From NCBI RefSeq assembly GCF_902833645.1, contig NZ_CADFGE010000011.1, positions 62,001 through 126,000 on the forward strand: a DNA stretch of 64,000 nucleotides, written 5' to 3'. The notes below the pieces were generated by a model. It saw only the letters and a list, made by a program, of their open reading frames with translations. It made no database searches and had not been told where the DNA came from. This document shows positions 26,093 through 34,473 of the stretch, in pieces; positions within the stretch are counted from its first letter, which is position 1; each line of letters starts with the position of its first letter. The position numbers and the translations under genes are program-made. Origin of the DNA: Paraburkholderia fungorum (lineage in GTDB: Bacteria > Pseudomonadota > Gammaproteobacteria > Burkholderiales > Burkholderiaceae).

Positions 26093-26162
26093 GCTTACTC
26101 GGGTCCCATGCAAAGCTCTTACTCGGGTCTCATGCAAAGCTCTTACTCGGGTCCCATGCCAG
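26091..26162. repeat. Three tandem copies of a 24-bp unit
   Basis: Units containing CTTACTCGGGTCYCATGC lie at 26091-26114, 26115-26138 and 26139-26162. Their ACTCGGGTC core is the reverse complement of GACCCGAGT in the neighbouring 25-bp repeat. Positions 26072-26105 can therefore fold into a 9-bp plus 4-bp hairpin with a TTTA loop. Confidence 0.9.
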
Positions 26163-26268
26163 TTGGCTGGTCCTTCCAGATGTTGATGGTGGGCGCGCCG
26201 GCGGATCGCTCGGTCGCCCCACTTCACTCATTTCAGTCGCTCGCTCATTGAGCCCGAGCGGCGGCGCT

Positions 26269-28353
26269 TCAGCCGTTGAACCCACGGCCCTTTGCCGCCA
26301 GCTCCGCAATGCTCGGCGCCAGTTGCCACGCGTCGCCATTCGGCCGCGACGCATAGCGGCGAATCGCACGCTCGACGTTGTAGAGGCCGACCGTATCCGC
26401 GTACAGCATCGGGCCGCCGCGATAGAGCGGGAAGCCGTAGCCGGTCAGATAGACCATGTCGATATCCGACGCCTTCGACGCAATGCCTTCCTCGAGAATC
26501 TTCGCGCCTTCATTGACGAGCGCGAACACGAGGCGCTCGACGATTTCCTCGTCGCTGATCTTGCGGCGCTCCGCGTTGGTTTCCTTCGAGAACGCTGCGA
26601 TCATGTCGTCGACCACTTTCGACGGATACGCAGTACGGTCCCCCGCCTTGTAGTCGTACCAGCCACCGCCGGTCTTCTGCCCGAAGCGGCCGGTCTCGCA
26701 CAGACGGTCGGCAATCTTCGAGTAGTGCATGTCGGGATGTTCCTGATAGCGGCGCTTGCGAATCGCCCAGCCGATGTCGTTGCCGGCCAGGTCGCTCATG
26801 CGGAACGGGCCCATCGCAAAGCCGAACTTCTCGATTGCCTTGTCCACCTGCGCGGGCAATGCGCCTTCTTCGAGCATGAAGAGCGCCTGGCGGATGTACT
26901 GCTCGATCATCCGGTTGCCGATGAAGCCGTCGCACACGCCCGAGACCACCGCGGTTTTCTTGATCTTCTTTGCGAGCTTCATGACGGTGGCGAGCACGTC
27001 TTTCGCCGTGGCCTTGCCGCGCACCACTTCGAGCAGCTTCATCACGTTGGCCGGGCTGAAGAAGTGCATGCCGACCACGTCTTGCGGGCGCTTCGTGAAA
27101 GCGGCGATCTTGTCGACATCCAGCGTCGACGTGTTCGACGCGAGGATCGCGCCGGGCTTCGCTACTTCGTCCAGACGCTTGAACACCTGCTCCTTGACGC
27201 CCAGTTCTTCGAACACCGCTTCGACGATCAGGTCGGCGTTTTTCAGATCGTCGTAGGAAAGTGTTGGCGTGATCAAGGCCATGCGCTGTTCCAGCGCTTC
27301 GGGCTTGAGCTTGCCCTTCTTGACGGTGGCTTCGTAATTCTTGCGGATCGTGGCGAGACCGCGATCGAGTGCTTCCTGCTTCGTTTCCAGCAGCGTGACC
27401 GGAATGCCGGCGTTGATGAAGTTCATCGCGATGCCGCCGCCCATCGTGCCGGCGCCGATCACGGCCACCTGCTTGATGTCGCGCACCGGCGTATCCGACG
27501 GCACATCGGGAATCTTGCTCGCCGCGCGTTCGCCGAAGAATGCGTGACGCAGTGCGTGGCTTTCCGGCGTTTGCACGAGCGCGACGAAGCATTCGCGTTC
27601 GAACGCGAGGCCCTTGTCGAAACCGTTCTGCACGCCCGCTTCCACGGCGTCGATACACTTCAGCGGTGCCGGGAAATTCTTCGCCATCGCGGCAACCGTA
27701 TTGCGCGCGAACTGGATGAAACCGGCGGCATTCGGATGCTCGATCTTGCGGTCGCGCACCTTCGGGTGCGGGCCGGCCTGTGCCCCGACCTTGCGGCCAA
27801 ACGCGAGCGCCGCTTCAGCCAGATCGCCTTCCACGACCTGGTCGAACAGCCCCGAATCGGCCAGCTTCTCCGACATCACCGGCGCGCCGGAGACGATCAT
27901 GTTGAGCGCGGCTTCAAGGCCAATTGCGCGCGGCAGACGCTGCGTGCCGCCCGCGCCCGGCAGGATGCCGAGCTTCACTTCCGGCAGCGCGATCTGCGCG
28001 CCAGGTGCGGCGATGCGGTAATGCGCGCCGAGCGCAAGTTCAAGGCCGCCGCCCATGGCAACGCTATGAATCGCGGCGACAACCGGCTTGGCGCTCCCTT
28101 CGACGGTCTTGATGACCGTATGGAGGGTCGGCTCCTGGGTCGCCTTCGGCGTGTTGAATTCAGTGATATCGGCGCCGCCAGAAAAGGCTTTGCCGGCGCC
28201 CGTCAGCACGATCGCCTTGATGGCCGGGTCGTTCTGCGCGCGCTCGATCCCTTCGACGATACCGGCTCGCGTCGAAAGGCCGAGGCCGTTTACGGGGGGA
28301 TTGTTCAGCGTAATGACGGCCACGCCGTCATGAGTTGTGTAGTCCACTGCCAT
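26269..28353 (-). CDS. Bifunctional enoyl-CoA hydratase / 3-hydroxyacyl-CoA dehydrogenase (FadB/FadJ type)
   Basis: A 694-aa beta-oxidation enzyme. The N-terminal crotonase domain (about 1-190) has the catalytic Glu105 (GGGLELALG) and Glu125 (LPEVKLGILPGAGGTQRL). The NAD-binding domain starts at about 295 with VAVIGAGTMGGGIAM, followed by the catalytic His in VVGMHFFSPANVMKLLEVV. The C-terminal dehydrogenase domains include GNRMIEQYIRQA and GYGFPLYRGGPM. It hydrates enoyl-CoA and oxidises the 3-hydroxyacyl product; the thiolase next door would finish the cycle. Length is normal for the short FadJ-like branch. Gene symbol withheld because fadB and fadJ cannot be separated by eye. Confidence 0.94.
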   Translation of the reverse strand: MAVDYTTHDGVAVITLNNPPVNGLGLSTRAGIVEGIERAQNDPAIKAIVLTGAGKAFSGGADITEFNTPKATQEPTLHTVIKTVEGSAKPVVAAIHSVAMGGGLELALGAHYRIAAPGAQIALPEVKLGILPGAGGTQRLPRAIGLEAALNMIVSGAPVMSEKLADSGLFDQVVEGDLAEAALAFGRKVGAQAGPHPKVRDRKIEHPNAAGFIQFARNTVAAMAKNFPAPLKCIDAVEAGVQNGFDKGLAFERECFVALVQTPESHALRHAFFGERAASKIPDVPSDTPVRDIKQVAVIGAGTMGGGIAMNFINAGIPVTLLETKQEALDRGLATIRKNYEATVKKGKLKPEALEQRMALITPTLSYDDLKNADLIVEAVFEELGVKEQVFKRLDEVAKPGAILASNTSTLDVDKIAAFTKRPQDVVGMHFFSPANVMKLLEVVRGKATAKDVLATVMKLAKKIKKTAVVSGVCDGFIGNRMIEQYIRQALFMLEEGALPAQVDKAIEKFGFAMGPFRMSDLAGNDIGWAIRKRRYQEHPDMHYSKIADRLCETGRFGQKTGGGWYDYKAGDRTAYPSKVVDDMIAAFSKETNAERRKISDEEIVERLVFALVNEGAKILEEGIASKASDIDMVYLTGYGFPLYRGGPMLYADTVGLYNVERAIRRYASRPNGDAWQLAPSIAELAAKGRGFNG

Positions 28354-28495
28354 CTGCCTGCCTCCGTGCGATGAGGCGGCGCATGACGCGCCGCCCGTCC
28401 GGGATTATCGAGTCGGCTCATAGTCCGACTTTAGCGCCGATTCCCCGGGGTCAGCAGGCAGAATACACAAAAAAGCACGCTCGTTCAATTTATCG

Positions 28496-30181
28496 TTAGG
28501 CGGGGTTTCCCCTGGCAGGCGGAGTCAGCGGGCAATCCTTTTCGTCTTCGAGCGCGGACGGCAGCACGTGGTCGCGAAAAATGTCGCGCAGCTTGAGCTT
28601 TTGCAGCTTGCCGGTGGCCGTGTGCGGCAACTCGTCGACGAAAACGACGTCGTCGGGAATCCACCATTTCGCCACCTTGCCGTCATAGAAGGCGAGCAAC
28701 TCCTCGCGCGTCACGTCGAAACCCGCCCGCTTGACCACCACCAGCAGCGGCCGCTCGGTCCATTTCGGATGCGCGCAGGCAATGCACGCGGCCTCGGCCA
28801 CCGCTGGATGCGCGATCGCGACGTTCTCGATGTCGATCGAACTGATCCACTCACCGCCCGACTTGATCACATCTTTCGAGCGATCCGTGATGTGCAGGAA
28901 GCTGTCGCGGTCGATGGTGGCGACGTCGCCGGTCGGGAACCAGCCGTCCACGAGCGGCGACTCGTCCTTGCGGAAATACCGGTCGATCACCCACGGACCG
29001 CGCACGTGCAGATCGCCGAACGCCACGCCGTCCCAGGGCAGATCGCGCCCGTCTTCGCCGACGATCTTCATATCGACGCCATACAGCACATGGCCCTGCT
29101 TTTCGAGCAGTTTGCGCTGCTCCTCGATCGGACGCTGACTCTGTTCCCACGTCAGTTTCGACAGGGTGCCGAGCGGAGACATTTCCGTCATGCCCCATGC
29201 ATGGATCACCTGCACGCCGTACTCGTCCTCGAAGGTTCGCAGCATGGCCGGTGGGCATGCCGAGCCGCCGATCACCGTGCGATTGAGCGAGGAGAAGCGC
29301 ACCTTGGCCTCGCGCAGATAGTTGAGCAGGCCGAGCCACACGGTCGGCACGCCGGCCGAATAGGTGACGCGCTCGCTTTCCATCAATTCATACAGCGACT
29401 TGCCGTCGAGATCCTTGCCGGGGAAAACCAGCTTGGCGCCGGTCAGCGGCGCGGAGTGCGGAATACCCCACGCGTTCACATGAAACATCGGCACGACCGG
29501 CAGCACGGAGTCGCGCGCGGACAGGCTCATCGCATCGGGCAGCGCCGCGCCGAACGCATGCAGCACCGTCGAACGATGCGAATACAGCGCGCCTTTCGGA
29601 TTGCCGGTGGTGCCGGACGTATAGCAGAGATAAGAGGCCTGACGTTCGTCGATGGCCGGCCAGTCGTAGTGGCCATTCTGGGCGTCCAGCAAGGTTTCGT
29701 AGCTCAGCACCGGCGTTTGCATCTTCGGCAGATGCGCTTCGTCGGCCAGCGCGATCCAGCCGCGCACTTTGGGGCAGTGCGGCGCGAGCGCGTCGACGAG
29801 CGGTGCGAACGTGGTGTCGAACAGCACGTAGGCGTCGTCGGCGTGGTTGACGATGTAGGCGATCTGATCGGGAAAGAGGCGCGGGTTGATCGTGTGGCAG
29901 ACGGCGCCGAAACCGGTCGTGCCGTAATACGCTTCCAGATGCCGGTAGCCGTTCCAGGCCAGCGTGGCCACCCGCTCGCCGGGCTCGACACCGAGCGCGA
30001 TCAGCGCCTGCGCCAGCTGCTTCGCGCGCTTTTCACAGTCGCGATAGGTATAGCGATGCACGTCGCCTTCGATGCGTCGCGACACGATCTCGGTGTCGCC
30101 GAAATGCCGCGCGGCATGCGCGAGCAACGAGGACACGGTGAGCGGCACGTCCATCATCTGGCCAAGCAGCGGCGTCGTCAT
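28496..30181 (-). CDS. Fatty-acyl-CoA ligase (3-methylmercaptopropionyl-CoA ligase-like)
   Basis: A 561-aa ANL-superfamily adenylating enzyme that activates a carboxylic acid to its CoA thioester through an acyl-AMP. The phosphate loop YTSGTTGNPKG is at residues 187-197; later blocks are HAWGMTEMSPLGTLS, WFPTGDVATID and the C-terminal catalytic Lys in TATGKLQKLKLRDIF. It resembles the medium/long-chain and DmdB-like group; the substrate cannot be read from sequence. It is upstream of the FadB-type gene on the same strand and divergent from selO. There is no acyl-CoA dehydrogenase in the window to complete the pathway. Confidence 0.93.
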   Translation of the reverse strand: MTTPLLGQMMDVPLTVSSLLAHAARHFGDTEIVSRRIEGDVHRYTYRDCEKRAKQLAQALIALGVEPGERVATLAWNGYRHLEAYYGTTGFGAVCHTINPRLFPDQIAYIVNHADDAYVLFDTTFAPLVDALAPHCPKVRGWIALADEAHLPKMQTPVLSYETLLDAQNGHYDWPAIDERQASYLCYTSGTTGNPKGALYSHRSTVLHAFGAALPDAMSLSARDSVLPVVPMFHVNAWGIPHSAPLTGAKLVFPGKDLDGKSLYELMESERVTYSAGVPTVWLGLLNYLREAKVRFSSLNRTVIGGSACPPAMLRTFEDEYGVQVIHAWGMTEMSPLGTLSKLTWEQSQRPIEEQRKLLEKQGHVLYGVDMKIVGEDGRDLPWDGVAFGDLHVRGPWVIDRYFRKDESPLVDGWFPTGDVATIDRDSFLHITDRSKDVIKSGGEWISSIDIENVAIAHPAVAEAACIACAHPKWTERPLLVVVKRAGFDVTREELLAFYDGKVAKWWIPDDVVFVDELPHTATGKLQKLKLRDIFRDHVLPSALEDEKDCPLTPPARGNPA

Positions 30182-30460
30182 AAAGAGAGGTCTCCTCGCC
30201 TTGTGTGCTTCATTGGGGTTACTGTTCGAGGCCGCGCGGCACGTTCAGCTCGAGTTACTTACTCACAGTTACGTGCTCACAGGATTGCGTTGCGCCAGGG
30301 TTGCGCGAAACGCGCCGATGAGTCCGTGCGGCATGCTCCGGAACGGTGCGGGCGCGCTCCGGCAGGAGACGCCCGGCACGCGAGCGGCATGGGGCGAAAG
30401 GCCGACCAGCAGCGCCGCGGGCGCGGACTTACAATATCGGTTAATCCAGAGGCGCTCAAT

Positions 30461-32017
30461 ATGTCGTTTTCCCCAAGCATTGCAGGGTTATCCGAGCCTT
30501 TATCGGCTCTTTCCAACGCACTTACCGCCTCGCCCGAAAGCGCGTTCGCGCGCCTCGGCAGCGTGTTTCTGACCCGGCTGCCGGCGGCGCCGCTCAGCGC
30601 ACCCTACGTGGTCGGGTTCTCCGAAGAAACCGCTGCGTTGCTCGGCTTAGAGCCCGGGCTCCAGAACGATCCGGGCTTCGCCGAACTGTTCTCCGGCAAC
30701 GCCACACGCGAATGGCCCGCCGAAGCGCTGCCGTATGCATCGGTGTATTCGGGGCATCAATTCGGGGTGTGGGCCGGCCAGCTCGGCGACGGCCGCGCGC
30801 TCGGTCTCGGCGAAGTCGAGCACGACGGCCAGCGCTTCGAGCTGCAGCTCAAAGGCGCGGGCCGCACGCCCTATTCGCGCATGGGCGACGGCCGCGCCGT
30901 CCTGCGCTCGTCGATTCGCGAATATCTGTGTTCGGAAGCGATGCATCACCTCGGCATTCCGACCACGCGCGCGCTGTGCGTGATCGGTTCCGACCAGCCG
31001 GTGCGCCGCGAAGAAGTCGAAACCGCGGCAGTCGTCACCCGCGTGGCGCCGAGTTTCGTACGCTTCGGGCACTTCGAGCATTTCTATTCGAACGATCGCG
31101 TCGACGCACTGCGCGCCCTCGCCGACCATGTGATCGATCGCTTCTACCCGCATTGCCGCGAAACCGGCGATCCGTATCTCGCGCTGCTGAATGAAGCGGT
31201 GCTGTCCACAGCCGATCTGATGGTGGAGTGGCAAGCCGTCGGCTTCTGCCACGGCGTGATGAATACCGACAACATGTCGATCCTCGGTCTCACGATCGAC
31301 TACGGCCCATTCGGCTTCATGGACGGCTTCGACGCCGGCTACATCTGCAATCACTCGGATTCGCAAGGCCGTTACGCGTACAAGATGCAGCCGCAGATCG
31401 CGTACTGGAACCTCTTCTGCCTCGCGCAAGGCCTGTTGCCACTATTGGGTGAGCAGCATGAGGAGAGCGTGCGCGGCGACAAGGCGATCGAAGACGCGCA
31501 ACGCGTGCTCGGCGGCTTCAAGGACCGTTTCGCGCCGGCGCTGGAACAACGCATGCGCGCCAAGCTCGGCCTGGAAACCGAACGCGACGGCGACGACACG
31601 CTAGTCAACCGTCTGTTCGAAGTGATGCACGCCAATCGCGCGGATTTCACGCTGACGTTCCGCAATCTGGCGCGTATTTCCCGGCACGACGCAAGCGGCG
31701 ACGCATCCGTGCGCGACCTGTTTCTCGACCGTGCCGCGTTCGACGCGTGGGTGAACGACTACCGCGCGCGTTTGTCCCATGAAACACGCGACGACGCCGC
31801 GCGCGCCATTGCAATGAACCGTGTCAACCCCAAATTCGTACTTCGCAATCATCTGGCGGAAACGGCGATCCGCCGGGCGAAAGAGAAGGATTTCTCCGAA
31901 GTGGAACGTTTGGCCGCCGTGCTGCGCCGCCCGTTCGACGAGCAACCGGAGAACGAAGCGTATGCGGGGCTGCCGCCTGATTGGGCCAGTTCGCTGGAAG
32001 TGAGCTGCTCTTCGTGA
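30461..32017 (+). CDS. selO: Protein adenylyltransferase SelO (YdiU)
   Basis: A 518-aa pseudokinase that transfers AMP from ATP to Ser, Thr or Tyr of target proteins and is tied to redox control. The family blocks are SVYSGHQFGVWAGQLGDGRA, RTPYSRMGDGRAVLRSS, EYLCSEAMHHLGIPTTRAL, HGVMNTDNMSILGLTIDYGP and FMDGFDAGYICNHSD. The C-terminus ends SCSS, with Cys516 at the position that is selenocysteine in animal SelO. The frame is open for 631 codons upstream, opposite the ligase gene; I take the ATG at 30461, where SelO similarity begins. msrB follows 38 bases downstream. Confidence 0.95.
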   Translation: MSFSPSIAGLSEPLSALSNALTASPESAFARLGSVFLTRLPAAPLSAPYVVGFSEETAALLGLEPGLQNDPGFAELFSGNATREWPAEALPYASVYSGHQFGVWAGQLGDGRALGLGEVEHDGQRFELQLKGAGRTPYSRMGDGRAVLRSSIREYLCSEAMHHLGIPTTRALCVIGSDQPVRREEVETAAVVTRVAPSFVRFGHFEHFYSNDRVDALRALADHVIDRFYPHCRETGDPYLALLNEAVLSTADLMVEWQAVGFCHGVMNTDNMSILGLTIDYGPFGFMDGFDAGYICNHSDSQGRYAYKMQPQIAYWNLFCLAQGLLPLLGEQHEESVRGDKAIEDAQRVLGGFKDRFAPALEQRMRAKLGLETERDGDDTLVNRLFEVMHANRADFTLTFRNLARISRHDASGDASVRDLFLDRAAFDAWVNDYRARLSHETRDDAARAIAMNRVNPKFVLRNHLAETAIRRAKEKDFSEVERLAAVLRRPFDEQPENEAYAGLPPDWASSLEVSCSS

Positions 32018-32055
32018 CGAGCCCCAAAAACAATCTCGAGACAGGAACCCCGACC

Positions 32056-32478
32056 ATGAACAAACCCGACGACCTCAACAGCGGCGCGCCCGCCGTGCAG
32101 AAAGACGACGCCGAATGGCGCAAACAGCTCTCCGACATCGAATATCAGGTGACGCGCCACGCGGCCACCGAGCGCCCCTTTACCGGCCGCTATCACGATC
32201 ACTGGGACCGCGGCGTCTATGATTGCGTCTGCTGCGGCACGCCGCTGTTCGAATCGGACACCAAGTTCGACGCCGGTTGCGGCTGGCCGAGCTACTTCAA
32301 GCCGATCAACGGCGAGGTGATCGCCGAAAAAACCGACCGCTCGCACGGCATGCTGCGCATCGAGGTGCAGTGCAAGAACTGCGGCGCGCACCTGGGTCAC
32401 GTGTTCGAAGACGGACCGGCGCCGACCGGTCTGCGTTACTGCATCAATTCGGCTGCGTTACAATTCGAGCCCAAGTAA
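32056..32478 (+). CDS. msrB: Peptide-methionine (R)-S-oxide reductase
   Basis: A 140-aa cytosolic repair enzyme that reduces methionine R-sulfoxide in proteins. The structural zinc site uses Cys57 and Cys60 (DCVCCG) and Cys106 and Cys109 (CKNCG). The catalytic Cys129 lies in LRYCINSAAL, and FDAGCGWPSYF is the substrate-binding block. The ATG at 32056 gives the normal family length and follows AGGA; an in-frame ATG 25 codons earlier would overlap the selO stop. Likely co-transcribed with selO and the yciB-bolA-ppiC genes. Confidence 0.96.
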   Translation: MNKPDDLNSGAPAVQKDDAEWRKQLSDIEYQVTRHAATERPFTGRYHDHWDRGVYDCVCCGTPLFESDTKFDAGCGWPSYFKPINGEVIAEKTDRSHGMLRIEVQCKNCGAHLGHVFEDGPAPTGLRYCINSAALQFEPK

Positions 32479-32735
32479 CGCAGCGCGGAGTTCGGCGCGT
32501 TGCCGGCCGGCGTCTGTCATGAAACGCCAACCGGTGGCGGCTCCCTTCATCCGGCTTGCGCACCGATCAACGCAGCGGTCAACGCGGCGCTTACCCGGCA
32601 CGGCAATCCTGCTACGAATGGCGCAACGCGCCGCTCCGGGCTGCCGCGGCGGGTTTGCGCCGCATTCCCCGCCACCGGGCGCCCCGCGCCGCGTCCCCGT
32701 TCCTTCGACCCATTCTCCGTATTCCCGACCAGATA

Positions 32736-33266
32736 ATGAAATTCCTGTTCGATCTGTTCCCGATCATCCTGTTTTTCGTCGCCTTCAAGATATGGGGCAT
32801 TTTCACGGCGACGGCAGTGGCGATCGTTGCCACGCTGGTGCAGATCGCGTGGGTGGCCTTCCGCCACCGCAAGGTCGACCCGATGCTGTGGGTGAGCCTC
32901 GGCGTCGTCACCGTATTCGGCGGCGCGACGCTCGTGCTGCACAACGACACCTTTATCAAATGGAAGCCGACCGTGCTGTACTGGGCGTTTTCGGTCGCGC
33001 TGGTCGTCTCGCAACTCGCCTTCAACAAGAATCTGATCGAAGCGATGATGGGCAAGCAGATCACGCTGCCGCACGCGATCTGGGGCAAGCTGAATATCGT
33101 CTGGGCGATTTTCTTCGTACTGCTGGGCCTGGTGAATCTGTTCGTCGCGTACAACTACACGACCGATCAGTGGGTCAATTTCAAGCTGTTCGGCGCGACC
33201 GGGTGCCTGGTGGTGTTCATCGTCGGACAGAGTTTGTGGCTATCGAAGTACATGAAGGAAGAATGA
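32736..33266 (+). CDS. yciB: Inner-membrane septation protein A (YciB)
   Basis: A 176-aa polytopic membrane protein of the IspZ/YciB family, needed for normal septation and envelope integrity. Five hydrophobic segments are visible (for example KFLFDLFPIILFFVAFKIWG, TATAVAIVATLVQIAWVAF, WVSLGVVTVFGGATLVL), and the family marker FIKWKPTVLYWAF is present. The ATG at 32736 gives the standard N-terminus MKFLFDLFP; upstream in-frame codons read a non-conserved basic stretch. It is separated from bolA by one base, so the two are translated together. Confidence 0.95.
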   Translation: MKFLFDLFPIILFFVAFKIWGIFTATAVAIVATLVQIAWVAFRHRKVDPMLWVSLGVVTVFGGATLVLHNDTFIKWKPTVLYWAFSVALVVSQLAFNKNLIEAMMGKQITLPHAIWGKLNIVWAIFFVLLGLVNLFVAYNYTTDQWVNFKLFGATGCLVVFIVGQSLWLSKYMKEE

Positions 33267-33267
33267 C

Positions 33268-33582
33268 ATGACGAGCGATGTGTTCATGCACGCCACCACC
33301 GCCGAGCGCGCCGCGCTGATCGAGGCGCGTCTCACCGCGGCGCTCGCGCCGGTCGCCTCGATCCAGATCACGGACGACAGCGCGCAGCACGCGGGCCATG
33401 CCGGCGCGTCTGCCGGCGGTCATTTCACTGTCACGATCGTGGCCGCCGCATTTGCCGGCAAGGCCCGCGTGGCGCGGCATCGCATGGTGTATGATGCGCT
33501 GGCCGATGCCATGCAGCGCGGCATTCACGCCCTTGCAATCACGGCGTATACGCCCGAAGAATTCGCTTTGTTGCCCCGCTAG
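33268..33582 (+). CDS. BolA family protein
   Basis: A 104-aa protein with the BolA fold: ERAALIEARLTAALAPVASI, a beta strand with HFTVTIVAAAFAGKARVARH and the helix RMVYDALADAM, then GIHALAITAYTPEEF. It has the invariant His/Arg surroundings used with monothiol glutaredoxins to bind a 2Fe-2S cluster. The insertion HAGHAGASAGG between strands is slightly long. It lies in the yciB-bolA-ppiC run, with a 1-base gap upstream and 11 bases downstream. Confidence 0.93.
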   Translation: MTSDVFMHATTAERAALIEARLTAALAPVASIQITDDSAQHAGHAGASAGGHFTVTIVAAAFAGKARVARHRMVYDALADAMQRGIHALAITAYTPEEFALLPR

Positions 33583-33593
33583 GAAACCTTTCG

Positions 33594-34373
33594 ATGACCT
33601 TGAAGAAAACCCGCCTTTGGGTATTGCTGGCTGCCTTTGCGGCCGCACCTGCATTCGCACAGAACATCGCTGTCGTAAACGGCACGCCGATTCCGAAATC
33701 GCGCGCCGACGCGTTAATCAATCAACTGGTTCAACAAGGCAAGCAAGACTCGCCGCAGCTGCAAATGGCCGTGCGTGAAGAGTTGGTGAACCGCGAAATC
33801 CTGATGCAGGAAGCGCTGCGCCGCGGCCTGCCGAATCGGCCGGACGTCAAGGCGCAAATTGCCGTTGCACAGCAAACCGTCGTGCTGCGCGCGCTGATCG
33901 AAGACTTCGTGAAGAACAACACGCCGACCGACGCCGAAGTCACCGCGCGCTACAACGCGTTGGTCAAGGACGCGGGCGGCAAGGAATACCATCTGCACCA
34001 CATCGTCGTGGACAACGAACAGCAAGCCAAGGATCTGATCGCCAAGATCAAGGGCGGCGCGAGCTTCGAAGACCTCGCCAAGCAATACTCGAAGGACCCG
34101 GGATCGGGCAAGAATGGCGGCGACCTGGACTGGTCGGACCCGAAGGCCTACGTGCCTGAATTCGCGGATGCGGCCACGCATCTGCAGAAGGGCCAGATGA
34201 CCGACACGCCGGTGCATACGCAATTCGGCTGGCACATCATCCGTGTCGACGACATCCGCGACGTCACGCCGCCGCCGCTCGAACAGGTGCGTCCGCAGAT
34301 CGTGCAGCAGATTCAGCAGGAAAAGCTGCAGGCGTTCGAAGAAGGTCTGCGTAAGAACGCGAAGATCCAGTAA
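33594..34373 (+). CDS. Periplasmic parvulin-type peptidyl-prolyl isomerase (PpiC/PrsA-like)
   Basis: A 259-aa exported chaperone/isomerase. The signal peptide (KKTRLWVLLAAFAAAPAFA) is cut before QNIAVVNGTPIPKSRADALI, the start of a SurA_N-like chaperone region. The rotamase domain spans about residues 135-230 (KEYHLHHIVVDNEQQAKDLI, SFEDLAKQYSKDPGSGKNGG, LDWSDPKAYVPEFADA, FGWHIIRVDDI). It assists folding of outer-membrane or secreted proteins. It closes the selO-msrB-yciB-bolA run and is followed by a strong terminator. Confidence 0.94.
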   Translation: MTLKKTRLWVLLAAFAAAPAFAQNIAVVNGTPIPKSRADALINQLVQQGKQDSPQLQMAVREELVNREILMQEALRRGLPNRPDVKAQIAVAQQTVVLRALIEDFVKNNTPTDAEVTARYNALVKDAGGKEYHLHHIVVDNEQQAKDLIAKIKGGASFEDLAKQYSKDPGSGKNGGDLDWSDPKAYVPEFADAATHLQKGQMTDTPVHTQFGWHIIRVDDIRDVTPPPLEQVRPQIVQQIQQEKLQAFEEGLRKNAKIQ

Positions 34374-34397
34374 GCTTCTGGCTTGCTGCTTCAGAGC

Positions 34398-34426
34398 AAA
34401 AAAACCGCCCTCGGGCGGTTTTTTGT
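34398..34426. terminator. Bidirectional terminator between ppiC-like gene and hipA
   Basis: AACCGCCC pairs with GGGCGGTT over a 2-base tip, flanked by seven A on one side and six T on the other. It can stop the rightward ppiC-like transcript and the leftward hipA transcript. Confidence 0.9.
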
Positions 34427-34473
34427 TTCTGCGGATTTCATGTGGGATTGCCGGCCCCTCGAGGGCACCGATA

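Noticed and set aside
26043..26162. Possible CRISPR array
   Set aside because: The repeats are contiguous with no unique spacers, and there are no cas genes in the window.
28568..30460. 631-codon open frame in front of selO on the plus strand
   Set aside because: It lies opposite the acyl-CoA ligase gene and has no recognisable domain; its Arg/His-rich composition is typical of the reverse frame of GC-rich coding DNA.
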